From positions 32,692-96,691 of the forward strand of contig NZ_KE384431.1 of NCBI RefSeq assembly GCF_000425665.1: DNA of 64,000 bases, written 5' to 3'. Shown one piece after another: positions 9,599-17,510 of this stretch. The first letter of the stretch is position 1; each line of letters starts with the position of its first letter. The notes under the pieces are model-generated. The model saw nothing but the letters and a program-made list of their open reading frames with translations. It ran no database searches and was not told the DNA's origin. Source of the stretch: Gemella cuniculi DSM 15828 (lineage in GTDB: Bacteria; Bacillota; Bacilli; Staphylococcales; Gemellaceae). The translations under genes and the position numbers were made by a program.

Positions 9599-9627
9599 TT
9601 ACAATTTTGTCAAATAAATGTTATAAT
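9599..9627 (+). promoter_or_regulatory. Promoter of codY
   Basis: TTACAA (9599-9604), 17-bp spacer, TATAAT (9622-9627) with an extended TG at 9619-9620. The spacer holds AATTTTGTCAAATAA (9603-9617), a weak match (10 of 15) to the CodY box AATTTTCWGAAAATT, so autoregulation is possible but unproven. Confidence 0.7.
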
Positions 9628-9661
9628 AAGCGAGGAAAGTATTTTTTGTAAGGAGAAGATA

Positions 9662-10444
9662 ATGGCGAGTTTATTACAAAAAACAAGAAAAATAAGTACA
9701 ATTTTACAAGAAGGTCGACATGAAAATGTTGATTTCGAAGCAATGGCCATGCGTCTTAGTCCAATTTTAGATTCTGTTGTTTATATTTTGGATGTTGAGG
9801 GAAATATTTTAGGATATGATTCTATTATAGATTACTCAAATGAACGTATGGAAAAAATTATTCGTGATAGAAAAGTACCGAAAGCATATTTAGATGCAAC
9901 TATGAAAGTATATGCGACGAAGGTAAATATTCCATTTAAAAATGAACTGTCTATATTTCCTGAAGAGGAAGAAGAGAGATTTGAAGGAAATACTTACACC
10001 GTTATTTTACCAATAAGAGGTGGAGGCGAACGTTTAGGTACTCTTGTAATTGGAAGAATGGATAGTGACTTTAAAGATGATGATTTGGTATTAGCTGAAT
10101 ATGCATCAACTGTTGTTGGAATTGAAATACTTCATGAAAAACAAGATAAAGAAAAGAATCTAGCTCGTGATAAAGATATGGTAAATATGGCTCTTAATTC
10201 ATTATCGTATTCAGAAAAAGAGGCTATTGAACATATTTTTAAAGAACTAGATGGAACAGAAGGCTTACTTATCGCAAGTAAAATAGCAGATAGAGTAGGA
10301 ATAACACGTTCAGTTATTGTAAATGCACTTAGGAAATTGGAAAGTGCTGGAATTATCGAATCTAAATCGTTAGGAATGAAGGGAACATATATTAAGGTTC
10401 TAAAAAATTATTTCTTAGAATTAATTTTTTCAAATGAATATTAA
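9662..10444 (+). CDS. codY: GTP- and branched-chain amino acid-sensing repressor CodY
   Basis: 260 residues, the family length. The N-terminal GAF domain (about 1-155) binds isoleucine, leucine and valine. A linker helix and a C-terminal winged helix-turn-helix follow, with the recognition helix in VGITRSVIVNALRKLE. CodY represses amino acid uptake and biosynthesis genes when nutrients are plentiful. Its own promoter and terminator make it a single-gene unit. A candidate target, the polar amino acid ABC transporter, lies at 27.8 kb. Confidence 0.96.
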   Translation: MASLLQKTRKISTILQEGRHENVDFEAMAMRLSPILDSVVYILDVEGNILGYDSIIDYSNERMEKIIRDRKVPKAYLDATMKVYATKVNIPFKNELSIFPEEEEERFEGNTYTVILPIRGGGERLGTLVIGRMDSDFKDDDLVLAEYASTVVGIEILHEKQDKEKNLARDKDMVNMALNSLSYSEKEAIEHIFKELDGTEGLLIASKIADRVGITRSVIVNALRKLESAGIIESKSLGMKGTYIKVLKNYFLELIFSNEY

Positions 10445-10464
10445 AATGTAAAATTGACTTAATT

Positions 10465-10495
10465 AAAAAGCTTCACATTATGTGTAAGCTTTTTC
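10465..10495 (+). terminator. Intrinsic terminator after codY
   Basis: AAAAAGCTT (10465-10473) pairs with AAGCTTTTT (10486-10494). The stem continues as CACA/TGTG around a TTA loop with one bulged T, and the T tract runs into TTTCTATTTT. Confidence 0.88.
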
Positions 10496-10574
10496 TATTT
10501 TATTAAAATAATAATTTATCTAGCTATTAATTAATTTTCAATTTCTTTTAAAATTTAGGAAACTACTTTTGGGC

Positions 10575-10635
10575 ATAGGAAAAATTATCTTTTCTTAAAT
10601 TAATATTTGAAACAATCGTAGATAATTTTTTCTAT
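10575..10635. repeat. 15-bp inverted repeat between convergent genes
   Basis: A 15-bp arm starting ATAGGAAAA (10575-10589) is complementary to the arm at 10621-10635 ending TTTTCTAT, with one G-T pair and a 31-nt loop. T-rich DNA follows on the plus strand. It may be a second terminator in the codY/hydrolase convergent gap. Otherwise 10496-10727 holds nothing I can identify. Confidence 0.5.
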
Positions 10636-10727
10636 TTATTTCATTTTTTACTCTTAAATCTTCTTCATTTTAATAGCAAAACGATTCAAATGAGAAACAA
10701 TTTTGTTTATATATGATTGTATTTTTC

Positions 10728-11441
10728 TTAGTAGATATTTTGTCGATTATTTTTTATAAAATCTATTATGGTAGAAACAGTTTCATTTTGTTGTTCTTCT
10801 GGACTAATATGTGCTTCAGCATCACCTTTTTGTTTTCCGTAATTGCCAAATTGAGCATGGTTGCCCCCATCAATTTTAACAACATTTTCTGTATAATTAA
10901 TTTTTTCAGCGACACTGGTGTTTAGAGTTCCATAAATGGTTAATGTTTTATTTAAAGGATAATCTCCATAAGGGTAGGCACCTAATAATATTAGACCTTC
11001 TATTTTATCTTGATGAGCAGACGCATATGAACTAGCCATAGCACCTCCCATAGAGTGCCCTGCAATGTACCAATGTTTTATATTAGGATGATTATCATAA
11101 ATCTCATTTGCTTTGTTTTTTCCAAAAATTGCCATATTAAATGGCATTTTAAGTGAGATAACAGTATATCCATTTTCTTTTAATTTATTCAACATAGGCA
11201 GATACGAAGTATATTCTACTTTTGCTCCTGGATAAAATATAATTCCTATATTTTTTTGGTGTATTTTTGGTATAAGTTTAATAGAGTCGTTTTCGACAAC
11301 TATTTGTTCAGTTTTAATTAATCTACTTACATTTTCATCAGCTTTGTAATAAGAAGATGCGTAAATAACAAATGCAACTAAACCTGTTAGTCCAAGCACA
11401 ATAGTAACGTAAATAATTTTTTTGAAGATATTTTTTTTCAT
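10728..11441 (-). CDS. Membrane-anchored alpha/beta hydrolase
   Basis: 237 residues. A single N-terminal membrane segment (about 8-30) is followed by an extracytoplasmic alpha/beta-hydrolase domain. The nucleophile elbow is GHSMGG with Ser130; the likely catalytic His is H195 in DGGNHAQFG, and an Asp is expected in the YGTLNTSV-D region. The substrate is unknown; carboxylesterase or dienelactone hydrolase relatives exist. It has no good Shine-Dalgarno but starts 5 nt after the stop of the upstream gene, so translation is probably coupled. It is last in a three-gene minus-strand operon. Confidence 0.8.
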   Translation of the reverse strand: MKKNIFKKIIYVTIVLGLTGLVAFVIYASSYYKADENVSRLIKTEQIVVENDSIKLIPKIHQKNIGIIFYPGAKVEYTSYLPMLNKLKENGYTVISLKMPFNMAIFGKNKANEIYDNHPNIKHWYIAGHSMGGAMASSYASAHQDKIEGLILLGAYPYGDYPLNKTLTIYGTLNTSVAEKINYTENVVKIDGGNHAQFGNYGKQKGDAEAHISPEEQQNETVSTIIDFIKNNRQNIY

Positions 11442-11446
11442 ACTTG

Positions 11447-11830
11447 TTAATCAAATAGTCTTTTCATAAATTTATTATTATTAATAATAACTCGTGTGTG
11501 TGTTGCTGCTCCAATTTTTTTATCATTTTCAAATGCTTCTAATGAAAAATTAACAATTTTTTCTTTTACTATTTCTGTAATTATACCTTTTATTATGATT
11601 TCTTTTCCTATGGAAGTGGGAGCAAGATGATTAATATTAATATTACTTCCGACACTCCCTAACTCTTCAGAAAGGAAGGTATTTAAATATTCTTTAGCAC
11701 AATTTTCCATAAACGCAACTAAACTAGGGGTAGACAGAACTTCTAAATCACCGCTTCCCATGTTTTTAGCACTGTTTTCAACCTTTACTTGATAAGTTTT
11801 TTCAAATGTTTTATTCAATTCTATATTCAT
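11447..11830 (-). CDS. Hotdog thioesterase of the fluoroacetyl-CoA thioesterase (FlK-like) family
   Basis: 127 residues. The family pattern is visible: an N-terminal strand, STPSLVAFMENCA (central helix with Thr and Glu), GSVGSNININHLAPTSIGKEI, then strands ending in a conserved ATHTRVII with His. FlK homologues hydrolyse short acyl-CoAs; most bacterial relatives have no known substrate. The ATG at 11830 is chosen because GGAG lies just upstream; an earlier in-frame ATG lacks this. It lies between a NUDIX gene and a hydrolase gene in one operon, which suggests removal of unwanted metabolites, an inference only. Confidence 0.75.
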   Translation of the reverse strand: MNIELNKTFEKTYQVKVENSAKNMGSGDLEVLSTPSLVAFMENCAKEYLNTFLSEELGSVGSNININHLAPTSIGKEIIIKGIITEIVKEKIVNFSLEAFENDKKIGAATHTRVIINNNKFMKRLFD

Positions 11831-11843
11831 TTTAAGTTCTCCT

Positions 11844-12317
11844 TTATTCATAAAAAGTTACATCATAGTCAATAAATTTTTTGTCTTTATAACTAAATTT
11901 GGCAGAAAAGAATGGTTTTTCTTTTACTAACCAATCTAAAAATATGTAATCACCTTCCCAAGTTTTTATATTTTTCATTTCAGATTTTTTTACCCAAATT
12001 AAATCACCTTCGTTACAATCTTCAGTAATTTTTCCTTTATAGTTAGTAGCGGTAAATACATAAGTGTACCAGTCTTTTTCACCGTCAAATAGTGGGAAAG
12101 TAATTATTCCTCTAAGACGTGGTTTTATTATATCAAGATTTGTTTCTTCTTTTACTTCACGGATTACACATTCTTCTGGACTTTCCCCTGCTTCAAATTT
12201 TCCACCAACGCTAATAGTTAATCCTTCGTGTATATCATTTTCCTTTTTCGTACGTTTAAGCATAAGATAACTTTCTCCGTTATCAACATAGCACATCGTT
12301 GCTAAAATATTTTCCAT
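11844..12317 (-). CDS. NUDIX hydrolase, MutT/8-oxo-dGTP diphosphatase type
   Basis: 157 residues. The NUDIX box starts GKFEAGESPEECVIREVKEE, matching GX5EX7REUXEEXGU. It hydrolyses a nucleoside diphosphate linked to another moiety using Mg. The overall look (ATMCYVDNGESYLMLKR start, tryptophan-rich C-terminal half) resembles the streptococcal MutX group of dGTP sanitising enzymes. The ATG at 12317 has GGAG at 8-nt spacing; an upstream GTG is too close to that site. First gene of the operon with the FlK-like and hydrolase genes. Confidence 0.85.
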   Translation of the reverse strand: MENILATMCYVDNGESYLMLKRTKKENDIHEGLTISVGGKFEAGESPEECVIREVKEETNLDIIKPRLRGIITFPLFDGEKDWYTYVFTATNYKGKITEDCNEGDLIWVKKSEMKNIKTWEGDYIFLDWLVKEKPFFSAKFSYKDKKFIDYDVTFYE

Positions 12318-12330
12318 GAAATTCACTCCT

Positions 12331-12380
12331 AAAATAAAAAAGTAGGAAAGAAGTTTTTAAAAAACTTCGGAAACCTACCT
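12331..12380 (-). terminator. Intrinsic terminator of the YjzD-like gene
   Basis: On the minus strand GTAGG/CCTAC (12374-12378 and 12342-12346) closes a long hairpin. Its core is GAAGTTTTT/AAAAACTTC, and TTTTTTATTTT follows. It separates the small membrane protein gene from the NUDIX operon, which must then have its own promoter or rely on readthrough. Confidence 0.75.
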
Positions 12381-12417
12381 TCTTAGAAATTTTAATAATA
12401 ATTTATAATTTAAAAAT

Positions 12418-12609
12418 TTAGTTTTCACTACGTTTTTTATCAAAACCAACAGCTTCTAGTAATGCAACAAATATAGTAAATAAAACTGAAAGAATAGCAC
12501 AGTTTTCAACAGAATATGTTTGTCCATTACTTCCTAAAATTGATGTGATAATAAATATTGTGACAAATGAAAAAATAAATGCCCAGATTAGAGAAACAAT
12601 ATATTTCAT
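12418..12609 (-). CDS. Small membrane protein, probably YjzD family (DUF2929)
   Basis: 63 residues with two hydrophobic segments (about 3-22 and 33-52) and a polar tail KKRSEN. The N-terminus MKYIVSLIWAF and the second segment AILSVLFTIFVALLEAVG resemble DUF2929 (YjzD) proteins of Bacillus, by memory only. The ATG at 12609 is chosen because AGGAGGG sits 6 nt upstream; the in-frame upstream extension has no such site. Function unknown. Monocistronic with its own terminator. Confidence 0.6.
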   Translation of the reverse strand: MKYIVSLIWAFIFSFVTIFIITSILGSNGQTYSVENCAILSVLFTIFVALLEAVGFDKKRSEN

Positions 12610-12810
12610 TCTAATCCCTCCTTTTATATATTTACAATAACTATTATACAACTAATAATAAAAAGTTACAAGAAGTTTAGTATAAATTAAAATTTAAAAT
12701 AAAAATGTTTAAAATAGAATATGCTAAAAGTTCAATCGAGAATAAAATAAAAGTATATTTAAAGGTTTTTTTAAATATTTCTAATTTAATAGCATAAATA
12801 ATATTAATTA

Positions 12811-12819
12811 TGTTATAAT
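12811..12819 (+). promoter_or_regulatory. Extended -10 promoter for the NUDIX_N protein gene
   Basis: TG-T-TATAAT at 12811-12819, about 26 nt before the start codon and followed by GGAGGT at 12833-12838. The flanking 12652-12810 is AT-rich with no other feature I can support. Confidence 0.65.
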
Positions 12820-12845
12820 ATTATTTAAAAACGGAGGTAAGTGCT

Positions 12846-13727
12846 ATGTATCAAAAATTATTGATTGATAAAAGTTTAGAAGATAAAGTAACCGAAGAGT
12901 TAAAAAAATTATTTTCCATAGAGAGTATAAATTTTGAAATTATAACACAAAATAAAAACATAGAAAGTAATATATTATTTTTAACTGCGGATAAAGATAA
13001 CTTAAGTGAAACTTACACGAATGTTTTTTTGTTAAAACACGATTATGATTTTCTTGATGTAAAAAATGCAATTTTTATAAAAAATATTGAAGATGTGGTT
13101 AAGGTTTATCGTGATAGTATCTGGAAAAGTTGGGCACAAGAGTTGCAATTTTTAGCACAATGTTCATTAGCGTATAGCAAAGATAAATTCGACAGAGAAC
13201 GTTCTGAAAGAATTAGAGAAATTTCTTGTGAAATGTTGAGTTATAAATATGATATATCACCTGAAAAGATAAAATTTGATTTTGCTGGTGAGTTAGGATA
13301 TCAAACACCTAAGGTGGAAAATAGGGCAGCTATTATAAAAGATAATAAGATTTTATTAGTCAGAGAGCAGTTTGATGGAAAGTGGTCTTTACCAGGTGGG
13401 TATCAAGATGTGGCGAGAAGTGTCAAAGAAAATGTTATCAAAGAAGCTAGTGAAGAGGCTGGTGCAGTTGTTAACCCTGTCAAAATAATTGCAGTTCAAG
13501 ATTATAATAGACATCATTCTGTTGATTTTCCTTTTGGAATGGTGAAAATTTTTGTTTTATGTGAGTATATTAGTCATAGTTTTAAAGAAAATACTGAAAC
13601 ATTAGATGCTAAATTTTTCTCATTAGATAGTCTTCCAGAATTATCAACGGCAAGAAATACCTATGAGCAATTAAAGATGTGTTTTGACTGTTACAATTCT
13701 AAAGATTGGAAAACAATATTTGATTAA
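12846..13727 (+). CDS. NUDIX hydrolase with a NUDIX_N-type helical domain and an extra N-terminal domain
   Basis: 293 residues. From about residue 94, WAQELQFLAQCSLAYSKDKF is the start of the N-terminal helical domain seen in YjhB-like NUDIX proteins, which normally begin there and total about 205 residues. The catalytic box is in GGYQDVARSVKENVIKEASE plus EAG. These enzymes hydrolyse ADP-ribose or similar nucleotides. Residues 1-90 form an additional alpha/beta segment I do not recognise. GGAGGT precedes the ATG at proper distance and no later start has a ribosome site, so the extension appears real. The DUF1275 gene follows at 36 nt. Confidence 0.82.
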   Translation: MYQKLLIDKSLEDKVTEELKKLFSIESINFEIITQNKNIESNILFLTADKDNLSETYTNVFLLKHDYDFLDVKNAIFIKNIEDVVKVYRDSIWKSWAQELQFLAQCSLAYSKDKFDRERSERIREISCEMLSYKYDISPEKIKFDFAGELGYQTPKVENRAAIIKDNKILLVREQFDGKWSLPGGYQDVARSVKENVIKEASEEAGAVVNPVKIIAVQDYNRHHSVDFPFGMVKIFVLCEYISHSFKENTETLDAKFFSLDSLPELSTARNTYEQLKMCFDCYNSKDWKTIFD

Positions 13728-13763
13728 TAAAAATTTATTACGGAGGAATATACAAAAAACAAT

Positions 13764-14468
13764 ATGGATATACGTAAAACTATAATAAACGAAAAACTTC
13801 CTGTACAGGAGCAATTAGTTTTTTGTTTGTTATTGACACTTGTTGGTGGTTTTTTTGATGCTTATACTTATGTAAATTGTGGTGGAATATTTGCAAATGC
13901 CCAAACTGGAAATTTGATTTTTGTTGGTATTGGTTTGATTGATGGTGATTTCGGGGCAGTAAGACACTATCTTGTTCCTATATTTTCTTTTATAGTAGGG
14001 GTTTTGGTTAGTAAATTTATAGAATCGAAATATAAGAAGTTATCAATATTTAAACACATTTATATATTACTTTGTACTCAAATTTTTGCTTTAATTTTTA
14101 TTTTTATAAAACAATCTATTTTTGGAATCGATATTCGTCCTATAGTTATTTCATTTATTTGTGCAATTCAATTTGATGGATTTAGAAAAATTAATAATTT
14201 AGCATTTGCTAGTGTATTCTGTACAGGAAATTTAAGATCAATGAGTGAGCACATGTTTAAGTATTTATTTTTAAAACAAAAAAATAGTAAAGTTCCTTTT
14301 ATGACATATGCATTAGTAATATCAGTATTTTTGTTTGGAGTTTTATTCGGAGCGGCGATGTCTAAATACTATTGGCACAAAGCTATTCTCACTCCAATTA
14401 TAGTAATGGTAGTAAATATATTTTTTGTGGGAATAATACAGAAGAAGTTTACTAGAAAAACTAAATAA
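13764..14468 (+). CDS. DUF1275 (YoaK-like) integral membrane protein
   Basis: 234 residues with about six hydrophobic segments. The signature near the N-terminus, GGFFDAYTYVNCGGIFANAQTGN, is the DUF1275 motif (GxxDAxxY...FaNaQTGN). Function is unknown; members are proposed inner-membrane transporters. GGAGG at 13742-13746 lies about 17 nt before the ATG, unusually far, but no other in-frame start codon lies between. Probably co-transcribed with the preceding NUDIX gene. Confidence 0.85.
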   Translation: MDIRKTIINEKLPVQEQLVFCLLLTLVGGFFDAYTYVNCGGIFANAQTGNLIFVGIGLIDGDFGAVRHYLVPIFSFIVGVLVSKFIESKYKKLSIFKHIYILLCTQIFALIFIFIKQSIFGIDIRPIVISFICAIQFDGFRKINNLAFASVFCTGNLRSMSEHMFKYLFLKQKNSKVPFMTYALVISVFLFGVLFGAAMSKYYWHKAILTPIIVMVVNIFFVGIIQKKFTRKTK

Positions 14469-14474
14469 AATACA

Positions 14475-14503
14475 TTTACATAAAGTTTTTGAGATGTTAT
14501 AAT
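14475..14503 (+). promoter_or_regulatory. Sigma-A promoter for the xerD-like/scpAB operon
   Basis: TTTACA (14475-14480), 17 bp, TATAAT (14498-14503) with extended TG at 14495-14496. Confidence 0.75.
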
Positions 14504-14567
14504 CTATATAGAAAGCAAAATTAGTAAATTAGGGAATTTTACATTAAAATACTAGGGAGGGATTTTT

Positions 14568-15473
14568 ATGAGTCAAAGAACATTAAAAAAATTTCAAGAA
14601 AACTTATTAAATCAAAGAAATTTTTCACAAAATACTATTAATGCTTATCTTAGAGATTTGAAAAAATTATTCATATACATAGAGGAGTCTGAACATAAAA
14701 TAGAAAACTATACTTCTTGGTTAAATGAAGAATTTATTTCGCAATACATAGAATATTTAAGAAAAAATAAATATTCTCCGGCAACATTGTCAAGAGCAGT
14801 ATCAACTGTTCATATTTTTATTGACTATCTATATGATGAAAAGATTATTTCAAATAAAATTAATGTTGATATAAAAATAAATAGGGATACTAAAGAGGAG
14901 TTAGTGATTTTCACAAGAGAGGAAATAGCACGTATTTTAGATATTGACGCTCAAAGTTTGACCGATTATAGGGATAAAGCAGTTTTTGAGTTGTCATACT
15001 CTATTGGTATAAAACCTACAGAATGTATAAACTTGGAAATGAAAAATGTCAATTTAGAAATTGGATATTTAAAATATAAAAGAAAAAATGGTTATAGAAC
15101 AGTTCCACTTAATAAAGAATCTGTAGATGCACTAAAAAATTATTTAGAAGAATTGAAAAAAATAGGAATATCGACAACAGGTTCTGGTAAATTGTTTTTA
15201 AATCATGATGGTCAAGGTATTAGTCGTCAAGGGTTTTGGAAAATATTTAAAAAACGTCAACAAGAACTTAAATTAAAAAAAGAATTAAATACGATGAATT
15301 TTAGAAATTCTTTAGCTATACATCTGTTAGAAGATAAAGTTCCTGTGGAAGAAGTTCAAGAAATATTAGGATTAAAAAATATAAATAGTCTTAAGTTATA
15401 TTTAAAAAATGTACAGGACAAAAAAACTCTAAAAAGGGTGATAAATAATCATCCAAGAAAAGCAATGAAATAA
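14568..15473 (+). CDS. XerD-like tyrosine recombinase with degenerate catalytic residues
   Basis: 301 residues with the two-domain phage-integrase fold: SAM-like core-binding (about 5-90) and C-terminal catalytic domain (about 112-290). The nucleophile Tyr278 and second Arg246 remain. The first catalytic Arg is Lys149 (GIKPTE instead of GLRxSE), the His of HxxR is Met243, and the third-box His of LGH is Leu269. The position, immediately upstream of scpA-scpB-rluB, is that of xerD in staphylococci. Streptococci have an XerD-like protein next to scpA with similar decay that does not act at dif. A DNA-binding or structural role is likely; strand exchange is doubtful. GGAGG precedes the ATG. Confidence 0.85.
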   Translation: MSQRTLKKFQENLLNQRNFSQNTINAYLRDLKKLFIYIEESEHKIENYTSWLNEEFISQYIEYLRKNKYSPATLSRAVSTVHIFIDYLYDEKIISNKINVDIKINRDTKEELVIFTREEIARILDIDAQSLTDYRDKAVFELSYSIGIKPTECINLEMKNVNLEIGYLKYKRKNGYRTVPLNKESVDALKNYLEELKKIGISTTGSGKLFLNHDGQGISRQGFWKIFKKRQQELKLKKELNTMNFRNSLAIHLLEDKVPVEEVQEILGLKNINSLKLYLKNVQDKKTLKRVINNHPRKAMK

Positions 15474-15493
15474 AGAGGATAATAAATAATAAA

Positions 15494-16198
15494 ATGTATA
15501 ATGTTAATTTGGAGGTTTTTCAAGGTCCGCTTGATTTGTTACTCCACCTTATTGAGAAAATGGAGATTGATATTTATAATATTCCAATCGCACAGCTTAC
15601 TGAAAGTTATCTTGAATATATAAATAATACGGAAAATTTTTCATTAGAAAATGCAGAAGAATATATTGTAATGGCTGCGACATTACTTCATATAAAAAGT
15701 AAAAGTTTACTACCTGTATTTGATGATGATGAATATGAAGAACCAGAAGATCTCGTACAACAACTTATTGAATATAAAAATTACAAAGAACTTAGTGAAA
15801 AATTAGAAACTCTTCAACATAATAGAGCACAGTTTTTAGAAAAAGAAAGTATAGATCTTGAAAATGTTGGAAGCATTAGAGAATTAAGGATGCCGTCTGA
15901 AAAACTATTAAAAGCGATGGAAAAAATTTTAAAATCGTTAGAAGAAAAAAATAATGATGATAAAAAAATAGTTAGTTATAGACGAGAAGTTTCTTTAGAA
16001 GAAGTAAAAGATAATTTACTTCAAAAATTTATCACTAAAAGAAAGTTAACTTTTTTTGAATTAATAGAAAGTTATCATGAAAGACAAGAATTGGTTTTAG
16101 TATTTATTAGCTTACTGACCATGATAAAGGATCAAGAATTAATATGTAGCGAAGATGATAATGAAATCTCTTTAGAATACAAATTAAAGGAAGAATAG
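15494..16198 (+). CDS. scpA: Segregation and condensation protein A
   Basis: 234 residues. The kleisin N-terminal motif FQGPLDLLLHLIEKMEIDIYNI is clear, and a C-terminal winged-helix end follows. ScpA bridges the SMC head domains and, with ScpB, forms the condensin that folds and segregates chromosomes. The stop is 1 nt from the scpB start. The ribosome site (AGAGGA) is rather distant from the ATG, so translation may depend on the upstream gene. Confidence 0.95.
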   Translation: MYNVNLEVFQGPLDLLLHLIEKMEIDIYNIPIAQLTESYLEYINNTENFSLENAEEYIVMAATLLHIKSKSLLPVFDDDEYEEPEDLVQQLIEYKNYKELSEKLETLQHNRAQFLEKESIDLENVGSIRELRMPSEKLLKAMEKILKSLEEKNNDDKKIVSYRREVSLEEVKDNLLQKFITKRKLTFFELIESYHERQELVLVFISLLTMIKDQELICSEDDNEISLEYKLKEE

Positions 16199-16199
16199 T

Positions 16200-16748
16200 A
16201 TGTTATTAGATGAAACAAAAAAAATAATAGAAGCGTTGCTTTTTATGAAAGGTGAAGAGGGTCTAAGTATAGACTTCTTTTCAACTTTTATGGAAATAGA
16301 AAATTATGAAGCAAAGAATATGCTAAATATTTACAGTGAAGAATATAATAAAAAAGAAAATTCTTTAGTGATTAAAAAATTTGGTTCAGTGTATAAAATG
16401 CTCATTAGAGAAGACATATATGGAGTTATAAAAAAAGCGATAGTTTCGAAAAATTTGGTAAAATTATCAAAAGCATCTCTGGAAACATTAGCAATAATTG
16501 CATACAATCAACCAATAACAAAACTTCAAATAGAAAAGATACGTGGAGTAAATAGTGATTCTATATTATATTCATTAATAAATAAGGAACTGATAGTCTC
16601 AAATAAAACGCTAGATGCTATAGGGAAACCAAAATTATACGAAACAACAGAATTATTTTTAGATGTTTTTGGTTTAGAAAGTTTGGAAGAATTGCCTAAA
16701 TCAAACACTATAAGTAATGAGGAATTGACACAATTTTTAGAAAAGTAG
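16200..16748 (+). CDS. scpB: Segregation and condensation protein B
   Basis: 182 residues, two winged-helix domains. The typical motif LETLAIIAYNQPITKLQIEKIRG (shown in part) is about residues 97-119, followed by a typical 'IGKPKLYETTELFLDVFGL' end. It dimerises on ScpA in the SMC complex. It lies directly after scpA and 10 nt before rluB. Confidence 0.95.
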   Translation: MLLDETKKIIEALLFMKGEEGLSIDFFSTFMEIENYEAKNMLNIYSEEYNKKENSLVIKKFGSVYKMLIREDIYGVIKKAIVSKNLVKLSKASLETLAIIAYNQPITKLQIEKIRGVNSDSILYSLINKELIVSNKTLDAIGKPKLYETTELFLDVFGLESLEELPKSNTISNEELTQFLEK

Positions 16749-16758
16749 GAGGAAAATA

Positions 16759-17490
16759 ATGGCAGAACGACTGCAAAAATTGATAGCTGCATCGGGTTAT
16801 ACTTCGAGAAGAAAAGCAGAACAGTTGATATTAGATGGAAAAGTAACAGTAAATGGGGAAGTAGTAACCCAATTAGGTATAAAAGCAGAACCAAGTGATG
16901 TGATAATAGTAGATGGTGTTAGGTTATTAAAAGAAAATAAAAGATATTATTTATTTTATAAACCAGAAAAAGTCATTACATCAATGGCAGATGAAAAAGA
17001 TAGGGTGTGTGTAAAAGATTTTTTTGAATCTGTAAATGAAAGGGTAGTACCAGTAGGAAGGCTTGACTACGATACTTCTGGAGCACTTATTATGTCAAAT
17101 GACGGGGAATTTATTAATCTTATAACACATCCGAGACATAAAATAAGAAAAACGTATGTTGTAAAAATAAATGGTAGATTAGAAGATAATCATTTGAAAA
17201 TACTTCGTTCTGGTGTGAGAATAGATAACTATAAAACAGCACCAGCGGAAGTAAGTATAGTAAAAAATAAAAATAAGAGTTCTAATACATTAGTTAGACT
17301 TACTATCCATGAAGGGAAAAATAGACAAGTTAGAAAGATGTTTGAAGTACTTGGATATGAAGTTATGAAATTAAAACGTGAATCAATAGAGGATTTAAGT
17401 TTAGAAGGATTGAAAAAGGGCGAATACAGAATTCTTACAATTCATGAAGTGAAAAGACTTATAAATAAGGCGAAAAATGGTGATAAGTAA
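16759..17490 (+). CDS. rluB: 23S rRNA pseudouridine 2605 synthase (RluB family)
   Basis: 243 residues. An N-terminal S4 RNA-binding domain (RLQKLIAASGYTSRRKAEQL) is followed by the pseudouridine synthase domain with catalytic Asp in GRLDYDTSGALI. GKNRQVRKMFEVLGY is the RsuA/RluB family motif. It isomerises a uridine in the peptidyl-transferase region of 23S rRNA. AGGAGG lies before the ATG. Same operon as scpB. Confidence 0.93.
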   Translation: MAERLQKLIAASGYTSRRKAEQLILDGKVTVNGEVVTQLGIKAEPSDVIIVDGVRLLKENKRYYLFYKPEKVITSMADEKDRVCVKDFFESVNERVVPVGRLDYDTSGALIMSNDGEFINLITHPRHKIRKTYVVKINGRLEDNHLKILRSGVRIDNYKTAPAEVSIVKNKNKSSNTLVRLTIHEGKNRQVRKMFEVLGYEVMKLKRESIEDLSLEGLKKGEYRILTIHEVKRLINKAKNGDK

Positions 17491-17510
17491 AAAATAGGAA
17501 GTGATAATAA

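Noticed and set aside
9607-9627. TTGTCA as the -35 of codY
   Set aside because: Only 9 bp from TATAAT; TTACAA at 9599 gives the correct 17-bp spacing.
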